DNA of 64,000 bases from Henckelia pumila. Its lineage: Eukaryota; Streptophyta; Magnoliopsida; Lamiales; Gesneriaceae. Made by a program: the position numbers and the translations under genes. The notes under the pieces are model-generated. The model searched no databases. It was not told the origin of the DNA and was given only the letters and a program-made list of their open reading frames with translations. This document shows positions 23,462 through 35,799 of this stretch, one piece after another (within the stretch, counting starts at the first letter, position 1; each line of letters starts with the position of its first letter). The stretch spans positions 124,001 to 188,000 of the forward strand of contig NW_027331840.1 of assembly GCF_033568475.1 (NCBI RefSeq), read 5' to 3'.

Positions 23462-24505
23462 GTTCACTGCATCATTGAGAATGCATACTCACCACAAACA
23501 TCTCAAGGAAATAATCGCAATGGAGACTCACCTACAATCTCCAAACCACCGCCTGGATTTAGTTTTACAAAGGAAAAGTTGACAACCTTAATGGAAGGAA
23601 CATCCGCACGCGCAGCGACTAAAGCGATCGCTCAGTTCGTGGAAAGCCGTCAACACCGAAGCACCAACAAGAGAGCTCATAGAAAAGGGCTCTCATCTCA
23701 TGACCCAGATAACAAAGACCCAAAAAAAACCAAGTCTAAAGTGAATGACAAAGATCCTGAGGGGATCGAGAAAAATACTACTCCTAAAGAGGGAGAAGCA
23801 AGTGGTCACACAGTTCACGACGTCTCTGACGAAAACAAAACCACTAATCCAACCCGTGGAGATGGATCTCACACATATGTAACTGGAGAGAATTCGTCAG
23901 CAATCTTGCATGCACGTCGGAGCCCGTTCACTAACGTCATTCTATCTGAAACATTGCCTAAGGGTGTCAAAATCTCCAGCCTACCTGAATTCGATGGAAC
24001 TAGTGATCCTCAAGATCATATTAACAAATTCTACGCAAAAACAGATTTGTATGACATCACAGATGCTGCTTACTGCAAGATATTCTGAACAACGTTATCA
24101 GGGCGAGCTCTCACATGGTTCAATAAGCTGTTGTCCGAATCCATCGCCAACTTGGAGCAACTCATCCAGCGCTTCATCCAACAATTCTCAATTAACAAAC
24201 AATACCCGAAAACAGCAGCGTACTTATTCACAATTCTTCAAAAAGAAGGGGAAAGTTTGAGAGACTATATTAAGAGATTTACTTACGCGGTTCATGAAGT
24301 CCCACTTGTGAACCACGATATATTATCTGGAATAATGCAGCATAACTTGCGTCCTGGAAGGTTCAAGGAATCTATAGCAGGAAAATCCCCGAACACCTTG
24401 GAGGAGCTGTTGTCTAGAGCCGAAAAATACATCCGCATCGAGAAAACTGATAAGTTGCACTCCTCGAAAAAAAGAAAACAAGGAAAAAAATACGATGAAA
24501 TATAA
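23462..24505 (+). pseudogene. gypsy gag fragment with in-frame stop
   Basis: An open frame of gag character: a charged, low-complexity N-terminal part with a KTKSKVNDKDPEG segment, then ISSLPEFDGTSDPQDHI. A stop codon at 24086-24088 interrupts the frame, which then continues in phase with TTLSGRALTWFNKL, a QKEGESLRDYIKRFT segment and ELLSRAEKYI, the retrotransposon gag core. It ends in a Lys-rich tail at TAA 24503-24505. There is no zinc knuckle and no pol. The exact start is uncertain. As written, only the first part could be translated. Confidence 0.82.
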
Positions 24506-24677
24506 CACAGGACAGAGAGTCATGCCAATTTAAAGAAACTCTATATTCATAGAGCAAACACCTGCAAGCTAAAATAAATTGCTTGTCGCTACTTTATTTG
24601 CTCCACAGATCAAAACTTTTACTTGATTCTCTTATTGGCTACATCACTTCCCTATAATATATTTCCTATAATATATA

Positions 24678-25034
24678 CTAGCAAATAAACACACACATTA
24701 TGTGTGCGATAAAAGATATCAACAAAAACAATGAAAAAAAAAGAAGATAGTATTCGCTAAAAATTAAAAAAAATTGAGTATAATTTTTATGTTGGATTGA
24801 AAAATATATTTCACTTAGATCTGAAAAATAAGAAATATTATTAAGAAAAAAAGAAAAAAAAATGAATATGTTTGGGATTTGGGAGAGAAATAAGAAGTGA
24901 ATTAGTTAGAAGTTAAAATCTAGAACCGAGAGAATGTGAAGAAGTGAGATGAGGGTGGTTTAGATATTTTTAAAAACATATCATAATACCATTTAGTTAC
25001 TCTAATACATTCAACTTTAATAAATAGTAAAGGA
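24678..25034 (-). mobile_element. non-autonomous Helitron, 357 bp
   Basis: On the minus strand it begins TCCTTTACTATTTATTAAAG (after a host A) and ends CTAG before a host T. A hairpin precedes that end (GCACACA-TA-ATGTGTGTG type, about 24691-24709). The 5' end resembles that of the Helitron at 3743. It lies 27 bp from the gypsy remnant's right duplication. Non-coding. Confidence 0.72.
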
Positions 25035-27427
25035 TTAATATATTAATATTCGGGTGAATTTGCTGCGTGTTTCTACCATATAATAACTGGATTTATATTA
25101 AAATAAAGATAATACGAAAGTTTAGAAATTAATAAAAAAAAATAACACTTCAATTTAAAAAGTATCACATATTACAAATTTAACATTTTATATTATATTA
25201 TAGTAAATAAATATGCATCAAATTAAAAAAAAAATTGAAAAAAAAAAACGTTTCAACCATAATAATTTGCCGTATTGTCCCAAGATATTTTACAGTTCTT
25301 TTATCTTTTTTGAATCTATTCCTTTTTTTAATTATATATATATATAAGTAGATATGAAGCTACGTATAAATAAAGAATAGACATAATATAATATATAATA
25401 ATAAATATAATATAATATAAATAAATAAATGTATGATTGACATATTGTTATTTATTTAATAGTAAGGACATGGACCCATGGTTGAGGGGACGGGTGGCGC
25501 GTAGGTGTGGGATGACGTGGCAAAAATAAGGGATAAAATAAAGGGTGTGATTCACCAGATGGCCGCCTCAGAAGTATGTACGTGGTGCAAAAATCAATGG
25601 AACTCCACTGTTTCATGGACCCGGTGCACCGCGTTACACAGCCAATCAGGTTCCCCAGATTGATCTTTGAAATTACCATTGTGCCACTTGTCTTTTTTCT
25701 GCAGGTCCGGACGAAAATATCTATTTTGGGTGCACACCATGCCTCGAAATTGTACAAGACCAGCCTTCCTTTGTCTTTTGGTTTCATCATAGTCGTAGTT
25801 TAAGAAAAAACCCAAAATCCATGTTGTCATGTTAGGTTAGGAGATGTTCGAAGTGATCCCGAGCGTGGGGAAGTTTTATGTTGTTCTTGGGATAACATTT
25901 AGTTTAGGAGATGTTTGAAGTGATTCAATCCGTGGGAAAATTTTATGTTGTTTTTGGAGTTGCTATATCAAGAACGGATGATTTGATCTGCAAATCATCT
26001 GGGAGCTGTTGATACTCCCCATCTGCAAGCATAGAACTTCCCTCCAGCCGTGACCATTTGTAGAAATTGATTTGATTTTATGTGAGTCCTCCAATTATCC
26101 ACATTAGCCTGACTATTATCAGCAACAAGACATGTTCAATGAATTTAATGCATAAATTCATTGAACAAAGATGTTATAATATGTCAAATTTGACTTAAAG
26201 GAGAGATTTTTTTTGGGATTAATAAAATACATAACAAGATATTGTGGTATGATTGAATATCAAATAGGAAATATTCAAAGTATATAAGGTTGCCCTGAAT
26301 ATAAGAATTTCATTTGAAAGGAAGACTTTGATTTGAGGATGATTTAAATGGTGAATTTGAACCGACAATCATCTTAGGTTTATTTCAATGAAATCTATCC
26401 AATGTATCTGCATCTTATTTGATACGCCACTAGTGACTGAGATAAACGCATTGCGTGTGTGAAATGATTAAACTTTAATATATATTTTAATATGATACGA
26501 TGAGGTTTTTATTATAAAAATATTGTGTATGATATCTACTCAACAATAAAAAAAAATAATGTATGATTTTTTTAAAAAAACAATTTAAAATTTAACTAGT
26601 TGCAAATAATCGGAATATAATTTATGATTTTTTGTATGATATCTTTCTCGATAATGCAGTTTACATTATATAGCAAGTGAATAAAATAGAATGCAAGCCA
26701 AATATGAAAATTAAATACAAATTGATTTTTTTTTATATTAAAAAAGCCTAATTTAAAGAAAAATGAAAGAAGGATAAAATTGAAACAAAAAATGGTGTCT
26801 TTGGACAGTTTCTAGAGATGCTTCAACTATTATAAAATAGTATATTTGATACGACATTATTATAAATTCAATGTTAAAGATATTTTCTCTCAAACTTTTA
26901 TAATTAGAACTTTTCAGTTTGAAAAAGACTATCGCGTAACACAAAAATGATACTTAAACATTTAATCCAACTTTTCCTAATTATACTTGAGTTGGGTAAT
27001 AGAATTTAAATCCAGTCCTCAATTACGACAATATCTTTGTCCTATGAGAGACAATAAAATAATATCAATGAAAATTTATGGTATAATCTTTGTTTCTTCG
27101 TCCACAGAGAGACAATGAAATAATATAATAGAAGCAGACACTACACTGACGAATACACAGATTACAGTCTATCCGAATAATTTCACGGCTCGCCCCATCA
27201 TGCAAGCCAAACTATAAATGGTGGATTATCTCGACTGCGTCCATCCAGCTTCGGGCATCTCGATCACCATCATTTGCAAACGAGCTGGTAAAATTTACAG
27301 TCGGCCATAGCCCAAGAATCACCTCCAAAACGGATCGATGATCTGTTTTCCATCTTTTCTCAACGAGGCGAAATACTACATAGAGTATGGATTAGTATAC
27401 GAAACAGGAGGGAAAAAATCTGTTCTT
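25035..27427. other. intergenic; one GC-richer patch and a Helitron-like end
   Basis: Mostly AT-rich. At 25450-25830 a GC-richer patch carries overlapping minus-strand frames of 78-112 codons that match no family I know. At about 26430-26560 a CTAG followed by a hairpin-like AAACGCATTGCGTGTGTG and about 100 bp shared with 49085-49200 marks another Helitron terminus, minus strand. Its other end was not found. The 3' UTR of the protease gene lies near the right edge. Confidence 0.5.
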
Positions 27428-30400
27428 TCATTTCATTAAATCCAGGAATACAAAGCCATTCCACAGACTGTGCAAGAGCATGGAGGGTAATAGATTTCTT
27501 GACCTCGTATAAGTTACACCCATCACAACCCCGAGAAATATTAGTGGCAACATTCTTTGTACGTTAAAATGTGCCAGCGCAAAAGCAACTGAACTGACTA
27601 AAATGGAGCACCACACCGGCATGTATTTAGTCAAAGAAGGTAGAAGAAAGCCTCGGAATACGATTTCTTCCCACAGAGGGGCACACACGACAAGTACTAG
27701 TGCATAAAGAGCCATTGCAATTGGATCACGTGCCATTATAGACTGCTCAACACTAGAGAGTGTGAGGGGAGTGGAAGGCATAACTGGCAATAGATCAAGG
27801 TTGAACTGAGAGAGACGGTTCACTAATGGAAACATGGAGCACCCAAGCAAAACATCAAATAGCCACTTTCCTTTATGGGTAAATCTAAACCAATCCGATG
27901 AGAGGGGACGGAATCGAGACAAAGAGCGGTAGAGTATTAGAATTCCAGCTAGGCCTTCGGTTACGTCTGTTAAAAGGCTGAACAAAGCTTGCCCTCTGAA
28001 GGTCAGTGTTTCTTTGCTGAAGCCGGCAATATGTGCAGCAAATGGGATCATCCACGAACCAATGAACCAGAATGACATAATCCAAAGGAGTGTAACCTGC
28101 ATCACCAGAAAGTTTCACTACATTGTTCTAATTCTGAACAAAACACTATTCTAAAAACATGTTATATTATGAATCCTCAACCACTACTATTGAGTTGGCG
28201 TAAATTTATATTCTATAACCAAATGCTGAAGAAACCTTGTTGATTGAGGGACAGAACTTATCATACAAGAATCCAATAGCATCTCCGTAAAGCCATTAAG
28301 CCTTAGCAATTATACTACAAGTTACCTACTAACGTTGAAGAGAGCCTCTATAAATAACTGATCACTCCAATTTTTGTATAGAAGTAAAATTTTACAGGGC
28401 AAAGTTCTTGGCAGGGGCTAACAAATTTTGTAAGACAGTGCCCTATGATTAATTGATTATTACTTATTAGGTTCTGTAGACAAACAGTCATGCTTTGAAT
28501 CATGGTGACGGCCTTCATGAAAGTTCAAAGTATCAATTTTTAGCTGTCTCAATGCATACTCTTGCAATGAATGGAAAAGAATAAAGATTCAGATATCACG
28601 AATGATAAAAATTTCTACTCAAATAGAATTTTTTTTTACAAGTTTACCACCGAAGATCATATTAATTGTATGTCATCCTTTCAGTTAGCCAACTAATTCT
28701 CGCAAATAACAACTAAAGACACAATACGACCAATTATAACCCAAACACAAGTATCACAACACATAAACCTGATATTCTTTTTACGTTGAAAACTTGATAT
28801 ATATTGTAGCTGGGCCCCGGGCACGGGCAAAGCAAAGGCAACTGCTACTTCTTAAAGACGAGATCATCACAAGCTTTTCAGGAGAAATTGTTACATATTA
28901 GAGGAAAAGGAACACCCTTACTTGAAGGATGGTCTCTGCAGTCCACGGTACAGTCCACCGTTTTCCTATCACTTTTAACAGCGCATCTACAGCCTGTAAA
29001 AAATGATGAATCCGTGGTCACACCCTTCTTGTGATTTTCATTTTCCTTTATATACTCAAATAGCTAATCTGTTCGCTCCAAAACAAAGATAAATGGTAAT
29101 TCATATTTGCCACGTCCAGAGTACATTAGGATTTTGGTCATTATCTACTATTATTATTCGAGTTCTTATGGCCCATGGCAAATCAGTACCAACAGCAACC
29201 CGATAAAAAATTTCAAGAAACACCAGGTAAAGGAAAGGTATTCCTACCTCTCTAAACTTTGGCACCCAATTTCTTTTTTCAATATTTGGTTTGCTAATTT
29301 CTGACTTCTCCGACTCCTGTAGGATTTTCTCACCAGAATCAGAGTTTGGGGAGCCAGATAAAAATTCTTCATGCCGAAAGCACAGGATTTTCCACTTCTG
29401 TGTACAAAATAACAAATTAGAACACTGTATAAAAGGCCAGTGATATTTGTACATACACTTCATACTTTTGCATTCATTTCATTGCATTGCATTGCATTGT
29501 AGCATTGTAGCATACATATGATACTCGTGTGAAACGAAAAATATAAAAATTCATGACCAGCAGGAGGCAAATAAAGAAAGCTTGCAAGTTCAAAATAATT
29601 AATAAGCTCCAATACAGATGCTAACCCTTTTGTCAATCTGGAAGATAAATAGTTTTTCCCTTCCCCACAACTTATCCTATCTTTTTCTCAAGTTTAGTAG
29701 GGAAGAGATCAAGAGAATGTTCAAATATGTAGTAATCTTCTGATCCTAAGGGACAGGTGTCTTGGCCTCTTGGGTTTCTGCTGTTGTTTAAGTTTTATTT
29801 AGAAACCTCAAACTAAGAACTAGCCTTACCTTTATAACATGTTTTTCCTCACCATAAGTCCTATTCAGTGTTCCATGTCTTATAAGACTCTATACTATCA
29901 TGTATTTGCTATCTTGTGCCAGCATTAGAATCAACAGCATAATTCACAATTGAGAACCAGAATGTGTACATTACATAAAACCAGCCTCTTCTCCGATGGT
30001 TTTCTTCTCTTAGTCCCTCAACTTATCACAGATTTTGTGCAGGTTCAATCAAATTTACTCTTGTTTCCTTCACAACCAATTAAGAGAACCATAATGAAAC
30101 CTAATCAAGCCCAAACAATGTCCGATAGACAGATTAACATCAATTACTACAGTAGCCAAGGAACATAAATTTCTGTTGCCCTCAAAAACATTTTTGAATA
30201 GTCAAATATTTCCAACAAAAAACACAAAATTAAAACTTGGAAGAGAATAAATGGTTCCTCTGAATAACAAACTGGAAATACAAAGAATAAATATTACACA
30301 TTAATTTCTTCCCATATTTTCCAAAAATCAAGGCTTAAAACAACCAATTAACACAATACATTCTAGTTTATTGTATGCTGGAGAGTATGGATCGGTGTGA

Positions 30401-30977
30401 GCTGATAAGGATTTACAAATACAATATCCTGATTTAGAAACACGTTGAAGATTGTCAATGCCCAAAATAATGGGAAAGACGTGCTCACAAACATGTAGCT
30501 ATACGAGGGAAGTAGATATGCCAAGAAACACCATTGCATAATGAATAAAATTCATTTGAGTGTAATAATATCTTTGAAGGATATATCATCAGCACATAAA
30601 CCGAACAGGAAATATTACCTGTTAGCTGATACATGTCTGCAAGCTAATGCACAATATAATTCACTTGAATAACGGTAAAGAAAATCTTAGTGTTCATATA
30701 CACCCGATATCTGCAGATTGATTTGAATGAGCAAAAGTAATATTTAACTACTATGCGATTTGTACTTAAAAAAATTAGACAATTACATTTGATCAATCAC
30801 CGGATTTCAACTAATATTTATCCAAATTCTACACAAAGAAAAATATAGCAAGCTAAACCCAGTTCATAAGTGCATTCTTGCTCCAAAGACCACAAACACA
30901 TTCGTACACTAGAAATTTTGAAAACTTAACAAATTTCAATGCAAACATAAAGTTATGAGCTATCCATTATTATTATT

Positions 30978-31019
<42 letters not shown>

Positions 31020-31403
31020 CCAGTAAATAAAAAATAAAAAAACATAAATAAATGAGTAGTTGGCTAGAAAAATCTCAGCTCCTATCCGAATTTAACACTT
31101 CAATTTCACACATCTGAAATCAATCACACGCAGATAAAATCCTTGGGCAAACACAGCAAAGAAAAGGCCACATCTTCTGAAATAATTCACCTTGGTTGGG
31201 AACCTGCGATGAGCTTCAGACACAGGACAGCTCAAAGAATGAGGAAAAACAGATTTGGGGGCGAATTTCAAAGCTCGAAATCTATGGCTTGAGGTTGAAA
31301 GTATGGGGCTTTGCGGCAGAGATTGGTAGCTCAGCATCAGATTACAGACGGGCTGGCGATTAATATCCCTAAATTTCGGAGCATATGGGTTGGTGGAGAT
31401 CAT
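27428..31403 (-). CDS. CPBP (CAAX-protease-like) membrane protein, probably plastid, about 367 aa
   Basis: Predicted integral-membrane CPBP/ABI-family metalloprotease. Exons (minus): 31403-31191, 29397-29248, 28993-28922, 28096-27428, all GT-AG, phase 0, total 1104 nt. The three CPBP motifs are intact: EExxxR as EEIVFR (288-293), FxxxH as FALAH (317-321) and HxxxN as HSLWN (354-358). Several hydrophobic segments occur between about 150 and 365. The N-terminus (MISTNPYAPKF...) is Ser/Pro/Arg-rich with few acids, as in a chloroplast transit peptide. The first candidate ATG in this frame is at 31520, but the more typical start at 31403 is preferred; 31343 is a further option. Substrate unknown; plastid location is inference. 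Intron 1 (1.8 kb) carries a long (TAA)n tract. Confidence 0.92.
30966..31017. repeat. (TTA)n/(TAA)n microsatellite in intron 1 of the protease gene
   Basis: (ATT)n switches to (AAT)n, so the tract as a whole is partly self-complementary. Confidence 0.95.
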
Positions 31404-31520
31404 AGATTTTGTGCATTTTACACATGAGAGAACCCTAGAGTGATTCAAGTTTGTTACGGGCTGTGTGTGTGTGTCGGCACCTTCCACTTGACATTTTCTT
31501 TTGGGAGTCCAAAGAAACAA

Positions 31521-32524
31521 TCTGTCGGATTCTATTCGATCAGTGGTTAGAAGAGAGGAGAGAGTTCCATTTTTCTATTTTTTTTTTTTTAAACAAAAAA
31601 TCTAATGTTGCCAACAAAAAAAAAAAAATTTGAAACAAAAACTTAACCTCCATATATTATGATTACTTTTGAAAAAACACATTAAAATAAGCAATCATAT
31701 GCTATCAGAAGTTTGAAATTTTATTTCTTGATTCTGCTAGATTTGAATATTTACGTTGACACCCCACGGTTTTAGTGTGCAACATATTTTCCTGAATAAT
31801 TTAAATAAAAGAATTAAAATAATCATTTTCTGAATCTGTTTGTCAACATATTAATCTCAAATAATATTATAAATAAGATAATTTACGTTTATTAAACAAA
31901 AACTTCTAACTATAATTTTAAGTTTTTTTCTTTTAAAATATTCAAATATTTACCAATTTTAATGTTCAAACACCTATCATTTCTTCGATATAAAATTGGC
32001 GTTGTCTCAGCCTTCTAAAATTACAAATCAATCCTCGTTGTGGTTCAACACATTTACCATGTTTTTTTTAAAAATGTATTAATTAATTCATTATTTTTTG
32101 TCTAATACCGTGTTCTTTTTAAATTTTTTATTTTCGAACACATTGATGTATGTATCCACCTCATCTCCACATTGAATATCCGTATTTGTAAAATATCAAA
32201 CACAACAGAGGGTCATTTTAGGAGTATTGATTCAAGCCTCACATAAAAAAGAAAAACGTGAGGAGAATGATACAAACTTGCAAGGCAATAAATTTATATT
32301 TACAATTAAAATCAAAATCAAAATATTTACATGACTAGACATACGTAGCGTAGCCACACTTAAAAGGATCCCGTGCCCTAGTTTATATCGAGGTCCTAAC
32401 AATATCAAACCAAGGAGAGGTGAACTATTCATTCAAACCACTTGCAATGAAATAGTCAAGAATACAACCTAGCTAATACCCACTTATTCACAGACGAATT
32501 AGAAAACTATAGGCAAGGACCATC
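31521..32524. other. intergenic between protease promoter and HGGG gene 3' end
   Basis: AT-rich, no gene. The 5' region of the protease gene and the 3' UTR of the HGGG-repeat gene (right part) fall here. Confidence 0.55.
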
Positions 32525-34501
32525 TTATATCCAATTCTGACGAGTCGCGAAAGATTTTTTGGGCTCTGATGGACCAGCCATGTCTCTGCTACTAGTGACG
32601 TTGAAACCAGGGCTGCCGGCTAGTACTGCCATGAGATTTCCTCCATGGACCCTTCCTTCTGGCACTTTACTTGGTGATGAATTGCCTCCATCTGGCGGAT
32701 ACATTTGCTGGAGATGTATATGTCTCCAACTGCCAGGGGGAGACACGATGCTGTTCTCCATCTTCGTGAGATCAAAGCTCATGTCTTCAACGGAAAACAT
32801 GTGTTTCATCTTACCAGGTTTGGTGGTTCCTGTAGTCGCACCACCATGAACTCTTTTATCTTGAACCAAAGCAAAATGAGACGTGCACAGACCAGATTTT
32901 CCCCGAGCAAATGAGCTGCAAGGACCATCACCGTTGCCAAATTCGGAACCGGGGTGTCCCCAAGAGCACCTCTTCCCTCCACCATGGGCCTTGCAGAAGT
33001 CGGTGCTGCCCTGAGCACTTTTTCCACAGCCTTCAAATACGCATCTCTTGCCTCCACCATGACGTACACAGAAATCAGTACGTCCCCTGGCGCTCTTTGT
33101 ACACTCTGGGACAGCACACCTCTTGCCACCACCATGTGCTACACAAAAAAGGGTCCCACCATGCACACTCTTTGGGCAGACCCCACCTCCTTCGAATGAG
33201 CATCGCTTCCCTCCCCCATGGCCCTTGCAGAATGAGGTGCTTCCTTCGGCACCCTTGTAACAACCAGGAAAAGTGCAGCGCTTTCCCCCACCGTGAGCTT
33301 TGCAAAACATGGTGCTTCCTTGGGCTCCTTTTCCACAGTTGGTATACTGGCATCGTCGACCACCTCCATGAGAGATGCAAAGACCTGAAAGGCCTTCTGC
33401 ACTCTTTGTGCAATTCTCTCTCTGGCATCTCTTGCCACCACCATGCCGAATGCACAATCCAGATTTACCTCTGGCAGCCCGTGTGCAATCCTCATGATTG
33501 CAGCGCCGGCCACCACCATGGGCGATACAAAAATCAGTTCGTCCCTCAGCACTCTTTGTACATCCTAAAAATTCACATCGTCGACCACCGCCATGAGCCT
33601 TGCAGAATGCTGTTCGACCTTCAGCTCCTTTGCTGCAGCCAGGACGCTGACACCTACGACCGCCACCATGAGCAATACAAAGGCCAGAAGCCCCTCTCGC
33701 GCCCTTCAGACACCCCTGAAACTGGCACTGTTTATTATTATAATTACGTTGCTGTTGTGAGTGTGTTGTCCCGGAAGAACAGGTGACTGAGCTTATTGGT
33801 GCTGTTAAACTTGATGAGAGATCACAAGAAATTTTTGTCGATTTGATTTTCCCCATAGGCTGATTGAAAAGGTAAGTGTTTTCCATGTTCTGTGGACAAA
33901 AAGAACTTCCTGGTGATCCTGCTTCGTCTGCCCTCAAAGCTCCATCAGCAGGAACCATATTTGTTCCATTTTTCTGGGCACGGGAGTTTTGATGAACAGT
34001 TGTAATATCAGATACAGAATGCCCACTGGAAAGGCTCAACTGCAGATCAACCTTAGGCCACATATCCATCGATTTGTAATTAGAGTTGGCTGATTTTGAA
34101 AGGTCTGGTGATTTTTCCCCGCCAAGATAAAGAGTGAAGTCCAGTTCTAGATCCATAGAGCACCCTTCTTCAGTTTCTTTGGCTGATGACATTGTGGTAC
34201 ATACAGTTGCAGTACTCCCTTTACTGTCCGAAGAGCTTGATGAATGGCCGAGATGGAGACCCAGTGAAGATTCAAGTTTATGATCCATGGGTCCATCTAT
34301 TGAGCTCCATTTCCGTTTGACTCCCTTCGGGAGAAACGAAAATGAACTTGCAAATCCAGGTGCATCAAGTCTCAAGGTTGTGTCTGCACAAGACATAAAT
34401 TCAGTTCCAGCTCCTCCAATCTGGATGGAATTGCACAGGTTTGTGAAAGCATTTGCAGCCGGGTTAGCAGCAAAACCCAGATTATGGAATCTAGGATCCA
34501 T
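32525..34501 (-). CDS. Cys/His HGGG-repeat protein ('WRKY19-like' label), 658 aa
   Basis: Single coding exon. The start is taken at MDPRFHNLGFAAN (34501), the family's usual N-terminus; an in-frame ATG at 34522 would add seven residues. The N-terminal 250 residues are Ser-rich and acidic. From about residue 259 come 11 tandem units of about 25 aa with spacing C-x4-C-x10-C-x2-H followed by GGG(R/K)R. Ten end in HGGG, the last degenerates to CTSHFALV. The regular three Cys plus one His per unit suggests metal binding (inference). Relatives (Arabidopsis At1g64140, At5g09670, N-terminus of WRKY19) are often annotated 'WRKY transcription factor', but no WRKYGQK sequence is present, so that name is misleading. 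Probably nuclear; molecular role unknown. A 5' UTR intron is likely (34772-35690). Confidence 0.92.
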   Translation of the reverse strand: MDPRFHNLGFAANPAANAFTNLCNSIQIGGAGTEFMSCADTTLRLDAPGFASSFSFLPKGVKRKWSSIDGPMDHKLESSLGLHLGHSSSSSDSKGSTATVCTTMSSAKETEEGCSMDLELDFTLYLGGEKSPDLSKSANSNYKSMDMWPKVDLQLSLSSGHSVSDITTVHQNSRAQKNGTNMVPADGALRADEAGSPGSSFCPQNMENTYLFNQPMGKIKSTKISCDLSSSLTAPISSVTCSSGTTHSQQQRNYNNKQCQFQGCLKGARGASGLCIAHGGGRRCQRPGCSKGAEGRTAFCKAHGGGRRCEFLGCTKSAEGRTDFCIAHGGGRRCNHEDCTRAARGKSGLCIRHGGGKRCQRENCTKSAEGLSGLCISHGGGRRCQYTNCGKGAQGSTMFCKAHGGGKRCTFPGCYKGAEGSTSFCKGHGGGKRCSFEGGGVCPKSVHGGTLFCVAHGGGKRCAVPECTKSARGRTDFCVRHGGGKRCVFEGCGKSAQGSTDFCKAHGGGKRCSWGHPGSEFGNGDGPCSSFARGKSGLCTSHFALVQDKRVHGGATTGTTKPGKMKHMFSVEDMSFDLTKMENSIVSPPGSWRHIHLQQMYPPDGGNSSPSKVPEGRVHGGNLMAVLAGSPGFNVTSSRDMAGPSEPKKSFATRQNWI

Positions 34502-34771
34502 GATCAAATAGCTACCAAGCAAAACTCTTATCTGAACCGCAACTCAAATTCTAATGAAGAGTCTCCTGGCTTCCGGGTTTTATAAATTATCAACAAAAGT
34601 AGGGTAAAATGCCTCAGAAGGAGTTCACTACACCCCCACTCACAAATCCTGAAGTATCACTACGGTCCATCGGCTGTAAAAGGTAACAAGAAGCTATTGC
34701 AATTAGCAGCAGTAACTCATGATAATTTTCACTAGCTCAAATCTTTCAAAACAATCTGGTAGATTTGCATC

Positions 34772-35690
34772 CTGTCACAAAATCACATTATCAATGAGAC
34801 ATGGCTGAAATCAGAAGTATACTAATGTGCATTAAGATCTAGCATAGATATGTTGATTATATACCCTAAATTAGTTTTAAACAATTGCATGTGCCTTTCT
34901 AAGCGCAATTTCCCACATCTCCAATGTGAAAAGGTAATGCAGTCTTTCTCAAGTGAAATTATGTTTTCACTTCCAAAATTTATTCTGGCACACAACCGAA
35001 AATGAAAGGCAACAAATTTCAAGATATTCTCATGCAATGGAAAAAAAATGCAGTCAAAAATAGTTTTAACATACAGAATATCAAAAGCATAACCTAACTC
35101 AAACAAATTCTTGAATAGCCAACTCATTCAGCTAGATAATATTTCCATCCCTAAAATTCAGCACTAAGATTCTAAGAAGCAAGGTAAGCAAATCAGTTGG
35201 CTCTGACATACATGATATGTAACTTTTATCCCTATATACATGATATTACGAAACATCATAAGCTGCCCAACAGGACCTCAGATTCAGCTAACCAATGGAA
35301 TTCAACTATCTACCAGCCAACACACACCTCTTTCTCAAATCCCTCAAAACAGGTCGTTATAATTAGATATACGATTTCAAAGCGAAACTCGGAACTTAAT
35401 CATAGGAAATCTTATTTGTGCAATTTTGGTACGTACACGACAAATTCAAAACTACAAGTACGTTTGCTTCTTATAATCAGATCAATAATATAAATGATTG
35501 ATACGTTTAAGCAGAAATTATTGACAACAGATTAATAATAGTAAATAATAATAATAATAATAATAATCGAAGCTAAGAAATCAAAATATAAAGCAATACC
35601 AAAATTTTTTTTAAAAAATCCAATCAAATACAGAACTTGAAAAACAGTGAATTGCGATAAAAATTCTATTTCGAATCGGAAAAATCTTAC
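34772..35690 (-). other. probable 5' UTR intron of the HGGG-repeat gene
   Basis: A good donor (AAGAG|GTAAG, GT at 35690-35689) and a good acceptor (GTGACAG|G, AG at 34773-34772) bracket AT-rich sequence with a (TAA)n tract at about 35540-35567. A non-coding first exon would be about 35691-35790. Predicted from splice-site sequence only. Confidence 0.5.
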
Positions 35691-35799
35691 CTCTTGGATT
35701 GGATCAGTGATTCATCTTTTGGATGATTTGGGAAAGATAGAGCGAAGACTTATGCCGATATTCCAGAGAGATAAAACTAGGGTTTGGGTCTGACGCCGC

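Larger units (their letters stand above)
23005..24646 (+). mobile_element. deleted Ty3/gypsy retrotransposon remnant, 5-bp TSD CTTCC
   Basis: Bounded by TG (23005) and CA (24646), with identical 5-bp repeats CTTCC outside (23000-23004 and 24647-24651). The 5' LTR is about 433 bp (23005-23437), ending TTGGCTACATCA. A primer-binding-like TGGCGCCGTCTGTGGGA follows at 23441-23457, then a gag region. No protease, reverse transcriptase or integrase is present. The right end keeps only a short LTR-like tail, with TGATTCTCT and ATTGGCTACATCA resembling the end of the 5' LTR. It is therefore a large internal and 3' deletion derivative, unable to move alone. Confidence 0.85.

Noticed and set aside
31404-31520. 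Upstream in-frame start for the CPBP protease (MFLWTPKRK...)
   Set aside because: The extension is unlike a transit peptide; the start at 31403 gives a typical N-terminus and family length. Not fully excluded.
32911-33786. Long open frame (291 codons) on the plus strand
   Set aside because: It is the antisense shadow of the Cys/His HGGG array; its regularity mirrors the 75-bp repeat of the real minus-strand gene.
34502-34522. Upstream ATG adding MLGSYLI to the HGGG protein
   Set aside because: The family begins at the MD(P/S/A)RF sequence; the extra seven residues are not conserved as far as I recall.
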